Counted from the first letter of the stretch, positions 34,768-46,059 are shown. The stretch: DNA of 64,000 bases from Callorhinus ursinus (GCF_003265705.1 NW_020312894.1:7100223-7164222), one strand, 5' to 3'. The notes: generated by a model from the sequence alone, not told the origin. Made by a program: numbers and translations.

Positions 34768-34987
34768 GGGGGCGTCTGGGTGGCTCAGTTGGTTGAGTGT
34801 CTGACTCTTGGTTTCAGCTTAGGTTGTGACCTTGGCGTTGTGGGATTGAGCCCCGCATTGGGCTCCACACTCAGCGGGGAGTCTGTTTGAGGTTCTCTCT
34901 CCCTCTGCCCCTCCTCCTGCTCATGCTCGCTCTCTCTCTCTCTCTCTCTCTGGAATAAATAAATCTTTAAGAAAAATAAAAATAAAT
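34768..34987 (+). mobile_element. Can-SINE, older subtype
   Basis: The head is GGGGCGTCTGGGTGGCTCAG and the body carries GGGGAGTCTGTTTGAGGTTC and a (CT)n tract. The tail is AATAAATAAATC. Target duplication AAAACAACCTCT (34757-34768) and AAAACTACTTCT (34988-34999), 10 of 12. Confidence 0.95.
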
Positions 34988-35024
34988 AAAACTACTTCTG
35001 TTGGCTCTTGATTCTGGAAGAGAC

Positions 35025-35368
35025 TCTTGGTTCAGGCTGCTGTAACACAGCACTGGAGACTGGGGGGCTTATAAACAACAGACTTATTTCTCACAAGTCT
35101 CGTGGCTGGAAAGTCCAAGCAGGACCAAGGCACCCACAGATTCAGTGGTGAGAATTTGTTTCCGGGATCATCAATGACATTTTGCTGTGTCCTCCCACGG
35201 CAGAAGGGGTGAGGGGGCTCTCAGAAGTCCTTCTTATAAGGGCACTAGTCCCATGAGTGATTTGGTGACCTCATCACCTCCCCAAAGCCCCACCTCCTAC
35301 CATCATCTCACTGTGAGGGTCAGGTTTCATTATATGAATTTGGGGGGGACACATTTAGTCCATAACAG
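35025..35368 (-). mobile_element. MaLR (MLT1/MST-type) LTR, antisense
   Basis: The plus strand reads GGCTGCTGTAACACAGCACT, then AACAACAGACTTATTTCTCA, TCTTATAAGGGCACTAGTCC and GGACACATTTAGTCCATAAC. This is the antisense order of a MaLR LTR at near full length. It lies just after a Can-SINE. Confidence 0.85.
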
Positions 35369-36019
35369 ACTTTCTTCCAAGAAACAGTGAGTCTATCACA
35401 TGTCAAACAACAGGAGACAGGCTCCTTCTCAACATATCAGCTTTTTATGGGCTGAGAAACATGCCAAATCCAGGGAGCCCGTGCAGTTCGTTCTGTAGAC
35501 CCCGACAATCTTGAGTCTCCAAGTGGCTCAGACTTTTCGCTTTGGGTGTCGGGGGTGGTGGGGTGGAGAATTTGAGCCTGTGTCAGCTCCAACTGAGTTC
35601 TCATAAATTGTTCCATGCCACATGCTTTAAAGTGGATGTAACTTTTTATTAGTACAGCCACTTACTTGAAGGCACATAGTACCATCTGGAAGGGTTTTTC
35701 TGGGCAGTAGTAATTGATCACTCAGGAATTCAACCAAAAAAAAAAAAAAGACATGGCTTTAAGGTCTAGCTGTTTTTCTCCCATGCTCGACAAGAGCACC
35801 TCTCATTCTGTCTGTTATACACCTTTATTTTTTGTATCAGTCTTAAAGAGTAAGGCTTTTGGGGTGAAGGGTGTCTAGACTCCCAGAAAATTCCATTCAT
35901 ACAGTCTCTAAACTAACATTTGGAAAAATCCCCAATTTTGTTTATTGTGCACAGCCTTATTTCGGAGCCACAAGAGGCATGAAGGAGTTTCCAGCATGAT
36001 ATCCCACTTCTCAAGCATA
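35369..36019. other. Unassigned sequence with a short poly-A
   Basis: It holds an A run at about 35729-35742 without a recognisable retrocopy upstream. No gene seen. Confidence 0.4.
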
Positions 36020-36240
36020 GCGTCCTTGCTGTGAGCCATGTGCGGAACTCTGCAAATGCGTTCTAGCATTTTGCCCTCGTTAACAACCCCAGGTGGAAGG
36101 TACTATTATCCCCATTTTATGGATGAGGAGGCTGAAATTTAGAGAGATCAAATAACTCTCCCAAACTCTCCAGTTGGTAAGTAATAGAATTGGACCTGAG
36201 ACTGGTTAACCCCCAAACCCCACATGCTGTCCTCCTCCTC
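36020..36240 (-). mobile_element. MIR, antisense
   Basis: The order 'GGTACTATTATCCCCATTTT ATGGATGAGGAGGCTGAAAT TTAGAGAGATCAAATAACTC ... CACATGCTGTCCTCCTCC' is a clear antisense MIR. Confidence 0.88.
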
Positions 36241-36713
36241 AGCATTCATCCACTGAGTGTGTGGGAGCCACCAGCCCTAGATCTCCAAGGGTACATCTAC
36301 AGTCAGCAACATTAGGTCTAGGTCTACTTAGCTTGATGCAGCAAGGGAGGATGTATCCCCAAGGAACTTCGGGATTATCTCAACAAGAGGAGGTGAGTTC
36401 ACGCTAGATGGTCTAAGGAGGGATTGGGGCAAAGGGGGCCAGCTCCAGTTGGATACGGTCAAGACGGGGTGCAGTTCAGCAACTGGTACCTTATTAATCC
36501 TTGTTTAGAGGTGGGAGGACTAAAGTGGGGTGGCCTGTCCTGAGCAAGAGAGCAGCAATCCCCTAGGATCCTCATGCAGAAGTCTTTTCTAGACTCAAAT
36601 ATGACCATGGATAGAAAACTCATTAATGCAATATTGTCATGATGTCAGAAACACGGCTTATATTTCACTGGAACATCTTAGTCTGCCCATCCACAGGGCT
36701 GAGCTTCACGTTC
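36241..36713. other. Unassigned non-coding sequence
   Basis: No gene or confident repeat seen. Confidence 0.4.
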
Positions 36714-36895
36714 TTTTTTTTTTTTTTTTAGACTTTATTTATTTAGTTGAGATAGAGAGGGTGAGTGAGTGAGAGACAGAGCACAAGCAGGGGGAGGGGC
36801 AGAGGGAGAGAGAAGCAGGCTGTCCACTGAGCAGGGAGCCCAGTGTGGGGCTGGATCCCGGGGCCCTGGCTCCCCCAGGTGCCCACTGCACCACA
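36714..36895 (-). mobile_element. Can-SINE, minus strand, head decayed or truncated
   Basis: Poly-T, GACTTTATTTATTTAG, a GAGAGACAGAGCACAAGCAG box and GAGCAGGGAGCCCAGTGTG. The tRNA-derived end is lost after about 36890. It lies against an L2 fragment. Confidence 0.88.
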
Positions 36896-36934
36896 ATCCC
36901 GAGTTCCCTCCCGTCCCCATGATGCCTCCGGCTC

Positions 36935-37130
36935 ACCCCCTTCGCCCCCTGCCTAGAAAGTCCTGCCTCAGACATTCCGCCTTGCAAAGCAACTAGTTAT
37001 TTATCCTTCAAACCCAGCAATGCCTCCTGCCTGCACCCACCCCCTAGACATTTTCCTGCCAGCACTGAACAGTCCTTCCTGTTTGCTCCCCCTGGACCAT
37101 GTCTAGAGGAAGTATTTGGTAAACAGTAGT
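36935..37130 (+). mobile_element. LINE L2 fragment
   Basis: The text TTATTTATCCTTCAAACCCA, then GCAATGCCTCCTGCCTGC, is L2 3' region in sense. Diverged. Confidence 0.5.
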
Positions 37131-37189
37131 TAATTATTATGATTTTTTTGTGGAGCCTGCTCACCAGTCTCCTTGCATTTCCTCTCCTC

Positions 37190-37410
37190 TCCGGTCCCAC
37201 CTCCCCCAAACACACCAAAGAGAGAGGGGTCTCAAAAAAGCAAATCTGACTGGACCACTCAGCTGCCTAAAACTCCCTTGTCCCCAGAGCAATGCTCAGA
37301 ATCCTTGAGTTGGTCCCTGGGGCCATGCCTTCTCTGGTCCCTGCTCAGGACCAACCCAGAACCAGAGCAAGACTTTCAGAAGCTTAAAACCCTGGAACAC
37401 TGGCCGTGCA
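37190..37410 (+). mobile_element. LINE L2 fragment (upstream portion)
   Basis: The text CAAATCTGACTGGACCACTC, then GCCTAAAACTCCCTTGTCC, is an L2 segment that lies upstream of the previous one in the consensus. It therefore starts a second L2 copy, continued after the SINE at 37523. Confidence 0.55.
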
Positions 37411-37522
37411 TGCTTGCAAAATGGAAGGAAACACAGAGACAATACTAAACCACACAACGAACAATATAACCACTCAGTAAAGTTCTGATTTTTCACACAA
37501 TGGCCACTTTTTTTCAGATATA

Positions 37523-37718
37523 ATTTTTTTTGAGATTTTTTAATCTATTTGACAGAAAGAGACACAGCGAGACAGGGAACACAAGCAGGGGGAGTGGGAG
37601 AGGGAGAAGCAGGCTTCCCGCGGAGCAGGGAACCCCGATGCGGGGCTTGATCCCAGGACCACGGGATCACGACCTAAGCTGAAGGCAGACACTTAACAAC
37701 TGAGCCACCCAGGCGCCC
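37523..37718 (-). mobile_element. Can-SINE, minus strand
   Basis: The T run leads into GAGATTTTTTAATCTATTTG, and the element ends CTGAGCCACCCAGGCGCCC. Target duplication TCAGATATAATT (37514-37525) and TCAAATATAATT (37719-37730), 11 of 12. Confidence 0.95.
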
Positions 37719-37879
37719 TCAAATATAATTCTTAAATTTTTTTTTTTCCTTTGGTGACTCTGGCTGTCAGGTGTGTCACTGTTTCACAGGGCATCCTCTG
37801 GCTCCTTGCACTAGGATGGACACCCTGTGCCATGGGGTCACCGCCCTGGCCACAGTCACCAGTAAGTAACTATATGATC

Positions 37880-38373
37880 CTCTGTTTCATGTCTGTGTCT
37901 CATGCAGGACACCTGTTCTCCCTGAAGGCAGAGAGGGTCTGAGTCATCCAACGCAGTCCCCCAGTGCTTACCATGATGGGGACCTTGACTGAAGATCAGT
38001 GATACTTGTAAATGAATGTCTTCCTGATTACATATTCATCTCCCAACGGAGATATATGCCACTTAAGAAAAAGGATCATGGGGGCACCCGGGTGGCTCAG
38101 TCGGTTGAGCATCTGACTCTCGATTTCGGCTTAGGTCAAGATCTCAGTGTCGTGGGACTGAGCCCCACGTCAGGCTCTGCATTCAGCTCAGAGTCTGCTT
38201 ATCCCTCCCTCTCTCTGCCCCTTCCCTCTCCCTCTCTCAAATAAATAAATAAATAAAATATTTTTAAAAAGAAGAAGACAGACCATGTATTTTTATCTTT
38301 ACGTCTGGAAATTAGCACAGGGCTTGTCACACAGTAGGTACTCAGTAACTACTTGCTACAAAATGAATGGCTG
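37880..38373 (+). mobile_element. LINE L2 3' end split by a Can-SINE
   Basis: The left part near 38041-38080 (ACGGAGATATATGCCACTTA) and the right part from about 38287 (TATTTTTATCTTTACGTCTG, CACAGTAGGTACTCAGTAAC) join into one L2 terminus. The SINE at 38081-38271 sits between them. Confidence 0.65.
38081..38271 (+). mobile_element. Can-SINE, older subtype
   Basis: The head is GGGGCACCCGGGTGGCTCAG and the tail AAATAAATAAATAAATAAAA. Flanks AGAAAAAGGATCATG and AGAAGACAGACCATG agree at 11 of 15 positions, consistent with a decayed target duplication. Confidence 0.94.
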
Positions 38374-39241
38374 AACATTTTCCCCTCTGGTCACATGGCA
38401 AATCATCTCAGAACCATGAAAAGGGAGTAATCCTGTGTTTTTTTAGTTGACTCTCCAGAATGTAATCATTCTCAAGTCTCAGTAGGCATATGACATTTTT
38501 TGGAAGCTCTACACGTTGACTTTTCATCACGGTTCAAATCACCATGCTCCATGGAAAATGGAATTTGTATGTTTTGGTCCATATGGGGCCTTAGGCTCTC
38601 AAAAGGAAAACACAGCATTACTCAGCAAAGACACTTGAACTCTACATCTGAGCCAAATCACTTCTCTCGTCTCTGAAGGAAGGCTTCGAAAAAAAGTCAT
38701 TGAAATAATTGACCTAGCACATAAACGGAGCCACCCTCAACTTAACCTTCATTGTGGGGCACGGGGAGGCTGCACACCCTATTGTCTGGGAAGCCTTGTG
38801 GGATGCAGATGCCCTTCCAGCCACGCTCTCTGCCTACTGTCTCCAGGATTCACATGCAGCCTCCAGGACATCCTGAACAGGTCAGTTACTGGGGAACTTG
38901 AGTATGTTCTTTAACAACTACTTGCTTGAGAAGCTGACACGGAAACCAGTGCTCTTCCAAGTGACCTCGTCAGATGTTTCAACATGACATCGGGTGAGGA
39001 TGTAAGCAGCCCTGAGTCCGAGGAGTGCGCAGAGTTAGCCCGAGGAATACCGGAGCAGTCAGGCAGGTGACACGCGGGTGACACACACCTGAAGGGAGCC
39101 CTCCAGGCATGAAAAATTACTCTTTTGAAGATTTTTCTTTTAGGTTTTTCTGCGATTTTCTAGGGCCCTGGCTTTCCCTTATCTGAGAAGTTAGCCTTGC
39201 TCGTGGTCAGACGTTATAATACAGTGATAAAGTAAGCTTTC
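38374..39241. other. Unassigned non-coding sequence
   Basis: No gene or confident repeat seen in this 870-bp stretch. Confidence 0.4.
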
Positions 39242-39259
39242 AAAAAAATGACTTTTTGG

Positions 39260-39595
39260 GGCGCCTGGGTGGCTCAGTTGTTGAGCATCTGCCTTCGGCT
39301 CGGGTCATGGTCCCAGGNNNNNNNNNNNNNNNNNNNNNNNNNNNNNNNNNNNNNNNNNNNNNNNNNNNNNNNNNNNNNNNNNNNNNNNNNNNNNNNNNNN
39401 NNNNNNNNNNNNNNNNNGGCTCAGTTGTTGAGCATCTGCCTTCGGCTCGGGTCATGGTCCCAGGGTCCTGGGATGGAGCCCCATCAGGCTCCCTGCTCGG
39501 CGGGAAGCCTGCTTCTCCCTCTTCCACTCCCCCTGCTTGTGTTCCCTCTCTTGCTGTGTCTCTCTCTGTCAAATAAATAAATAAAATCTTAAAAA
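39260..39595 (+). mobile_element. Can-SINE, young-looking, containing an assembly gap
   Basis: The head begins GGCGCCTGGGTGGCTCAG and the tail is AAATAAATAAATAAAATC. The copy is flanked by an 18-bp duplication ending ATGACTTTTTGG (39242-39259 and 39596-39613), identical by eye. It is cut by 100 Ns at 39318-39417. The sequence just before the gap is repeated just after it. The target duplication shows this is a single insertion. Confidence 0.95.
39318..39417. other. Assembly gap (100 N)
   Basis: Exactly 100 Ns, a conventional size for a gap of unknown length. The 47 bases before it (39271-39317) equal the 47 bases after it (39418-39464). Frames crossing the gap contain undefined residues and are not real. 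Confidence 0.99.
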
Positions 39596-39613
39596 AAAAA
39601 AATGACTTTTTGG

Positions 39614-41000
39614 TTCTGTGGCTGATTTTCTCTGCTTTCCTTGTGCTGTTTGAACAACACGGGGGCTCACGTTGAAAGATCACACCGAGGAGAGCAGAAG
39701 CAACAAAGGAATTAGAGGGCATTTTCGTACCACTCTTGGGAAAATGCAAACCCTGTTGTTGGCTTTCAAAAAGAAAAAGTCTCAAAGTCATTGCCTATCT
39801 CAGCAAGGTGGAGAAGCCTGAAACTTCTCATCCTGGGTTAACGACCAAAACACCGTGGCTTATTCTCCTTCCGATTTGGCTGCATTCTCAACCAAAAGAA
39901 ACGGAGCAGATCTAAAACAAGGAGAGGTGGATTAGTCGCTAGCTGAGCCTTTCTTCTCTTTACCTTGGGGTATGAAGTTAAATCGCAAGTCTGCTGGGCT
40001 GCTCACTAATTCTGCTGGTGGTCGTTTGGATCTCTGTATCTGAGATCCAGCAGAGGGGTACGATCAGAAAGACAATGGCACATCCCCAAATCCGAGAGAG
40101 GAAGCCAAGGAGCCACATACGTATTGGCTGTGTGTCTCCAAAGCTGTGACTGTTGGTCCAAGCAATCTATGGGCTGTCTGGATGGTTCTCAGTTGGGTGA
40201 CACTTTGTATTTTGCCATGTTAGTTCCTCCTGTCATTTCAGTGCTGAGTTGGAGGGGACTCAGGAACAGTCCTATATTGTTGCTTTCAAGTCAGTCAAAT
40301 AAAATATTTGTGGATTTCCAGTTACAGCTTTTTGAAAACACTCTGTAAGGTCAACAGCAATTTTAAAATAAATTATTTTTCATCCAGACTTACTTTTGGA
40401 AGGGGGTGCTACAGCAGAGAGAGAGGAGTGATATTCATGAGCGCATTTCAATAGACATTCCATATATATTTGGAAATGGTGGGCCACACCTGTCCTGTTG
40501 CACCTGATGTATACAGAACAAGCATCAAATACAGCTGTCCCACGAGGTAGGGGCTGAAGGCAACCCCCCCAGGTAAAGGCCCATTTGGAGGGAGGAGTCC
40601 CTACTGAATTTTCTTTAGAAAATATTCCATTCCCTACCCACTGGAGCCACATAAATTAAAGGCTTTAAATACAAATAAAATAATTGTATATATTATACTT
40701 GAATAATGGACAAAGTAACCGAGTAACTCAATAAATACTTTCAATCAAAATCATCAGCATTATTATTTACAAAAAACATCAATACAGAATTCATGTTATA
40801 TTGTGCCATTTTATGGAGCACAATAAAGAGTTATATTTTTATTAACATGAGTGACCTTGCATACTGTTTGGGGCAGTCGATCTCCTGTCCAGGATGTGTA
40901 AAATTAATAGACCTTAAGGGAAAAGGTTATTAGTATGTAACTCAGATGATGCAGGAAATATCACTGGTTGAATATAATGTCCAAAAGCCAGATACTGGTT
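39614..41000. other. Unassigned stretch; AT-rich 40640-41000 may be conserved
   Basis: No coding feature. The AT-rich part after 40640 lacks known repeats and has several ATTA and AATAAA strings. It could be regulatory or neutral. Confidence 0.35.
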
Positions 41001-41041
41001 AAAAACAAACAAACAAACAAACAAACAAACAAACAAAAAAA
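41001..41041. repeat. (AAAC)n simple repeat
   Basis: About nine tandem CAAA units ending in an A run. Confidence 0.95.
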
Positions 41042-42779
41042 CATGCTTCTAGCATTTAGCTCAAACAAAATAATATATGCTGGCTCTATTTTCATTTCAT
41101 TTATCTTGTGTGGGGATGAATTTAAAACCAAATGGAGTGGAGGCGGGGAGAGCAATTAAAGAAAACCAACATATTAAAAGGTACCTACAATGAGTATATT
41201 AAAATATACTATTCAGTAGCAAAATTCAGGGAGGCTATGTTTTCTTCTGAAGTTCTAACCGCTACCAGAAAAGAATTCTTTTTCCATTAATCTATTTTCC
41301 TACTGCTGACTTTACCCGAGCAGTTCTGACTTATTCTATTGATCAAACAGGCTGAGCAAGATAATTATCTATGCATGGATGCTGGGGAGCAAAAGACATC
41401 TCGGAGTAGTTCAACTTTCTTATTTTTAAAAAAACAAAAGGGGAAAAAGAGAGGAGAGAGGAGCAACAGAGCTTCGTACACAACTAATGAAATGCTAATG
41501 GGCACAAATGAATTTCGAAAGAACACAAATATTGCTTTGAAATTAATTATACGTCTCCCATTGTCTTAAAAAATGGAAGATTGAAACCTGTTTCTCGATG
41601 TTTACTATGTTTAATTTTCAATTGTTTCTTTGATGTTTCCGATGGAAAGGTTTGCACCTGCAAAGAAAAAAGCCTCTGAACAGCTTGCAAACACTCTGCA
41701 AACACTTCATCAGGAATGTTAGATGTCAGCCTCCCCCCAGCACAAGGGAGCCTTGATGATATCTTGTGTGCCTCTGACTCCTTTTGATTAATAAATGCAA
41801 ACACTTTTTCTCAGTAACCTCTGTTGCAATCTATGCATGACAATTAGGGACAACCTCTGGTGCAGGGATGCACTGAAGTCTGTTTTCGCTTCTTCTGCTG
41901 CAAAATAAATAGTTGATGTTTAATGCTTTTTGACAATTAGAGAATGAAATCTCTGCAGCTATGCAATTTCAGGAACTGTTTATTATTTCTGTTCCCTGCA
42001 ACGAAGGATCAATGTTTATGACAATTTTAACTCTACCCTGGATGGACAATTTGATTATTTCTTTCCCTGAGTTTCATGTCCTATTATTGAATTCTTGGGT
42101 GCAAATATCATTGGCTTTCACAAAATGGATTTGTGATGTTTCCATCAAAACAATGTATTGAATGGGCATTATGAGGAAGCCAAGTGTGACTCTTAAGGAA
42201 TATTCCATCACTTTCCAGGGCAGAGGCAGCTCTGAAACTTGTGGAGAGCAAGGGTCGGTCCTGTCCTGAGCTCTGTGGCCTTCCACAGAGGACCGGCTGG
42301 CACTGGGGCATGCCCAGCCTTCTGGAATGGCAGGGGTTAGGTTTTTCTGCTGCCAGAGAGCCTTTGTGAAGCGTGGAGGTAGCAAAGGGTGGATAGTGCT
42401 GCCACTCCGCATGGCTTTAGGAGGCGCCATCCCCATGGGATCCCGGATGGACGGGGACCTGGGCGACACACCCGGAGCTGCGTGGGTCTGTGTGCAGCCC
42501 AAGAGGTCATGGCATGCCCAGGGGGCCAGGGTGCGGAGAAAAGAGCCTGAACCCTAGAGACTGACAGACTTGGGTTTGGGTTCAGGGTGTGTGATCTTGG
42601 GTGTCTGCTGTCTCCCAGGCAGAGCCCGAGACTTCTGCCCGTCATCTATGCATTTCCATCACTTGGTGATTCATTCAGTTATTGGATCCGTCCTCCCTTA
42701 TGTCCCAGTAAGCAAGTCCCCCGGGGGCAAGAGTGGAGAGCTGGTGGCCCTGTGGAAAGGAGGAAGGTTGGCTGGTTTT
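41042..42779. other. Unassigned 1.7-kb stretch with candidate conserved block 41550-42010
   Basis: The block 41550-42010 is free of recognisable repeats and carries many AT-rich homeodomain-like cores (TGATTAATAAATGCAAAC near 41785, GACAATTAG near 41840 and 41931). After 42200 the sequence is GC-richer with overlapping frames on both strands, none with a recognisable domain. Confidence 0.3.
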
Positions 42780-43376
42780 GCCAGCTGGAGCTGCTGTAAC
42801 AGAACACCATAGACTGAGTGGTTTATAAACAACAGAAATGTGGGGCACCTGGGAGGCTCAGTCGGTGAAGCGGCTGACTCTTGATTTCAGCCAGGTCGTG
42901 ATCTCAGGGTCGTGGGATTGAGCCCTGCACCCGGCTCTGAGCTCATCGGGGAGTCTGCTTCAGATTCCCTCCCTCTGCCCCTTCCCCTCCCCCACTTGTG
43001 TGTGCTTGCACACATTCTCTCTCTCTCTCAAATAAAATAAATAAATAAATCTCTAAACAAACGAACAAACGAACAGAAATTTATTTCTCGCAGTTCTGGT
43101 GGCTGAAGTCCGAGATCAGGGTGCTACACAGTCGGGTTCCGGTGAGACCCTCTTCCAGGTTGCAGACTGCCATTTTCTCGTTGTATCTTCACCCGGCCCA
43201 TAGGGTGAGAGATCTCTCTCTGGGATCTCTTTTGTAAGGGCCCAATCCCATTCATGAAGGCTCTACCCTCATGACCTAATCACCTCCCAAAGGCTCCTCC
43301 TCCTAATACCATCCCATAGGGGGTTAGTATTTCAACATATGAATTGAGGGTTTGGGGAGATACATGGAGTCCATCA
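42780..43376 (-). mobile_element. MaLR (MLT1-type) LTR, antisense, split by a Can-SINE
   Basis: The left edge GCTGCTGTAACAGAACACC and the right part (TTTATTTCTCGCAGTTCTGG, CTCATGACCTAATCACCTCC, GGAGATACATGGAGTCCATC) are the antisense order of a MaLR LTR. Removing the SINE and one target copy restores a continuous LTR of about 360 bp. Confidence 0.88.
42840..43071 (+). mobile_element. Can-SINE inside the LTR
   Basis: The head is TGGGGCACCTGGGAGGCTCA and the tail runs into (AAAC/G)n. The target duplication AACAGAAAT is present at 42831-42839 and 43072-43080. Confidence 0.95.
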
Positions 43377-43789
43377 GGTAGGCTATGGCTGGGTGGTGGG
43401 TTAAGGACTAGACCAAGGCCTACTCGGGGCGATGGGGGCCAACAAGAGGGTGGTCTGGGTGCTGAGAATTAGGACAGCTCATGAGGATGGGAAGTGCTAG
43501 ACAGAACTGCCCCGTGGCCAAAGGAGGCAATGTTAGCTTCATGGATCAGGCCAGAACAGGAAGCATGGCAGACCCGAAAGTGGCAAGGCCAGAGGAGTGG
43601 GCAGAAGATAAACAAGGGACCTTAGGGGATGGGTTAGCCTCAAGGAACGGGCAGAGGAAGGAACAAGTGGTCCAAGAAGCGGAGTCTAGAAAGGGAGAGT
43701 TTCTGGGACGTGGGGGACAGAGGTGCAGAGGAGAGTTTTGTGAAGCTTGTGTAAGCCAATCCCACAGTCAGAACATTCCTTGGTCTTCG
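43377..43789. other. Unassigned non-coding sequence
   Basis: Purine-rich. The 137-codon frame at 43481-43894 has no domain and runs into the following MIR, so it is not considered a gene. Confidence 0.4.
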
Positions 43790-43945
43790 GAAGTGGAGGC
43801 ACTAGGCAAATTACCATCACCACTGGACGCCCACTCCATCTTGAAACCAGGGAGAGTAATACCCACCTATAAGCTGGTTGGAGGGCTTCAGTGAAATAGC
43901 ATATATAAAACAACTGGGACAGAGTATGTGCTAGCAAATGGCAGG
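43790..43945 (+). mobile_element. MIR
   Basis: The order 'GGGAGAGTAATACCCACCTA ... GGAGGGCTTCAGTGAAATAG ... GGGACAGAGTATGTGC' is MIR 3' half. Confidence 0.65.
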
Positions 43946-44684
43946 TGTAATGACCAGCACCATAATGATTCATCACCACTGGATCTCGCACTTTCAGGAG
44001 GCTGTCACCAGGCTGAATATCATATGTCCCTCTCCACATCGACAGTCCATACATTTCCTTTTACTTGTCGTATGATCTTGGCATCTGTATATTTGTTACC
44101 ATAAGCCACCTCAAACAATTTTTGGAGATGGATGGGGGTCCATTATAAGTAAATATACTTATCTGACATAATATGTAGATTTCATGTCCTACTGATAAAT
44201 TCATTCATTATTTTCAAGGTGCTTTCTATTCAGAAAAGGACACTATATATCTGGGAGAAAAATAAGATGGAAGAGAAAGTAATTTCCCTCTTAGGTTATC
44301 ATTTTTAGTTGGATGAGTTGAGAGGAAAAATTTCCCAAATTTTATGCAAAATGAGATTTATGTGATATGAATGTACTGCTGTCATTAGATAGAGCCATAT
44401 TACGTTCCAGCCGATGATCAGCGTGGCAGGAGTTCGATGCGAAGAATGATTGCAGATAATAAATACTCCACCCCTCATACGCAGAGCCGGCGCTCCGGGC
44501 TCTCCAATGCTCTGCTCAGATCCACTGGTACATTCTGACCCATAGTCTCAGGACACCAGGTGGCTGTGGGAAGTGAGGGGCCAGCCTAAGTGAAACCAGA
44601 AGGGATTGTGGCTGGTGAGAGATGCAGACCTCTCCTGCATGGCAGCTTTGGGACGTAGTAGGTGGTAGGCAAGCTTAAGCCTGC
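43946..44684. other. Unassigned non-coding sequence
   Basis: AT-rich and repeat-poor at 44060-44470. No gene seen. Confidence 0.4.
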
Positions 44685-44860
44685 ATCCCATCTCGCTGCT
44701 TGCTTTCCAGCTTCTCGACCTTGCAAGGACTTTCAGTCTCTTTGGGCCTCAGTTTTTCCTTATCTGTAAAATGGGTGAAAATAACACCCACCTTGAAAGG
44801 TTTTACAGGTAAAGAGTACTTGCCCTTCACCTTGCCTTTAGCCTGGTGTAAAGTTAGTAT
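44685..44860 (+). mobile_element. MIR
   Basis: The order 'GGGCCTCAGTTTTTCCTTAT CTGTAAAATGGGTGAAAATA' with upstream CTCGACCTTGCAAGGACTTT is MIR core. A SINE follows directly. Confidence 0.85.
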
Positions 44861-44877
44861 ATAATTTAGAAAAAAAA

Positions 44878-45084
44878 TTTTTTAAGATTTTTTTATTTAT
44901 TTGAGAAATAAATAAATAGATAAAGCGAGTAAGAGAGAGAGCATGAGTGGGAAGGGAGAGGCAGAGGGAGAGGGAGAAGCAGGCTCCCTGCAGGGAGCCT
45001 GATGCGGGGCTCTATCCCAAGACCCTGGGATCATGACCTGAGCCGAAGGCAGACGCTTAACCAACTGAGCTACCCAGGTGCCCC
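44878..45084 (-). mobile_element. Can-SINE, minus strand
   Basis: Poly-T, AAGATTTTTTTATTTATTTG, a GAGAGAGAGCATGAG box, ending CTGAGCTACCCAGGTGCCCC. TATAATTTAGAAAAAAA (44860-44876) and TATAATTAAAAAAA (from 45085) form the target duplication. Confidence 0.94.
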
Positions 45085-45489
45085 TATAATTAAAAAAATT
45101 TTTAAAGAAAAATAGCAATAATAATACTCTGGGATTTGGTGTGGTTGATACCAGATTTCTACCAATATTATGAACCGCCAGAGAAGTTTTCAGAAAATAA
45201 ACTTCAGGCAAATTTGGATTAATGAAATGAAGGGACACAAGCCTTAAAGTCATGTTGGGTCTGAATTAGTGAGTGAGTGCCCACACTTCCTTATGTGGAG
45301 GATGACTATGGAGGACGTGCGGGGTTGGCCTTGGGCCAGGCAGCAGCAATGGTGGGTTTTGAATTTTGCTGAGCCATTCCCGGTTGACATGGAGGCCCGA
45401 AGAGGATCAGTGAGGACTGTTCTTCTATGAGATGTGCCCCCGGGGGGAGAGAAAAGCTTCAATCTAACCCATGGTAGTAAGACCTACGA
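45085..45489. other. Unassigned non-coding sequence
   Basis: No gene or confident repeat seen. Confidence 0.4.
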
Positions 45490-45650
45490 GTACGTGGGCC
45501 ATCTCATTCGATCGTCAGGATAATCCCGGCAGGAGGAGCTATTATTATTCCCATTTCACAGACGGAATGGGAAACAGGCTCAGAGAGACTCACTGTCACC
45601 CAACAGCCGGTGTGAGGTGGACCTGCAGGCATTGCACCCCAGGGGCGATT
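45490..45650 (-). mobile_element. MIR, antisense
   Basis: The order 'GCTATTATTATTCCCATTTC ACAGACGGAATGGGAAACAG GCTCAGAGAGACTCACTGTC' is antisense MIR. Confidence 0.85.
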
Positions 45651-46059
45651 CCCCCAGCCACTGTCCCTCCCCACCTGGGTACAGAGCCCGTAAAGGTGTG
45701 AAAGGTGTGCTGTGAAGGTACAGACAAAGGTAGCATACTAATGAAGACATTCCACAGAGCAAGCTACATCACCGATTTTATTTCCTATTGACAAATGCCG
45801 ACATAGAAAAATATTAAATGCCCAGCAATAGATTTGAATTCCTTTAGAGAAGAGAGGTAATTAAAAAGCAAGGGTGAAAAAGGCCGGGTTATTGGAAAGA
45901 AAAATTGTTCACGTGAAAGAAGACATCCTCAGAGCAGCCCGCAGAAGAGTGTGGGAAACCAACCGGTTCTTTGGGTAGGAGGGGGACAGGCAGCTTTTGG
46001 AAAGCGCTGATTTGGGACACACTAGTCATGGAGGAGTCTGCGGTCATTATGGATGGAGC
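45651..46059. other. Unassigned, possibly upstream part of the L3 fossil
   Basis: Text such as CCGGTTCTTTGGGTAGGAGG at about 45963 may belong to the L3 element that follows, but I cannot align it with confidence. Confidence 0.3.

Noticed and set aside
39240..39791. 183-codon minus-strand frame and two plus-strand frames crossing the gap
   Set aside because: They run through Ns and through Can-SINE sequence, so they are artefacts of the gap and the repeat.
41001..41041. Tandem CAAA units as a CRISPR-like or regulatory array
   Set aside because: It is a simple tetranucleotide microsatellite with no spacers.
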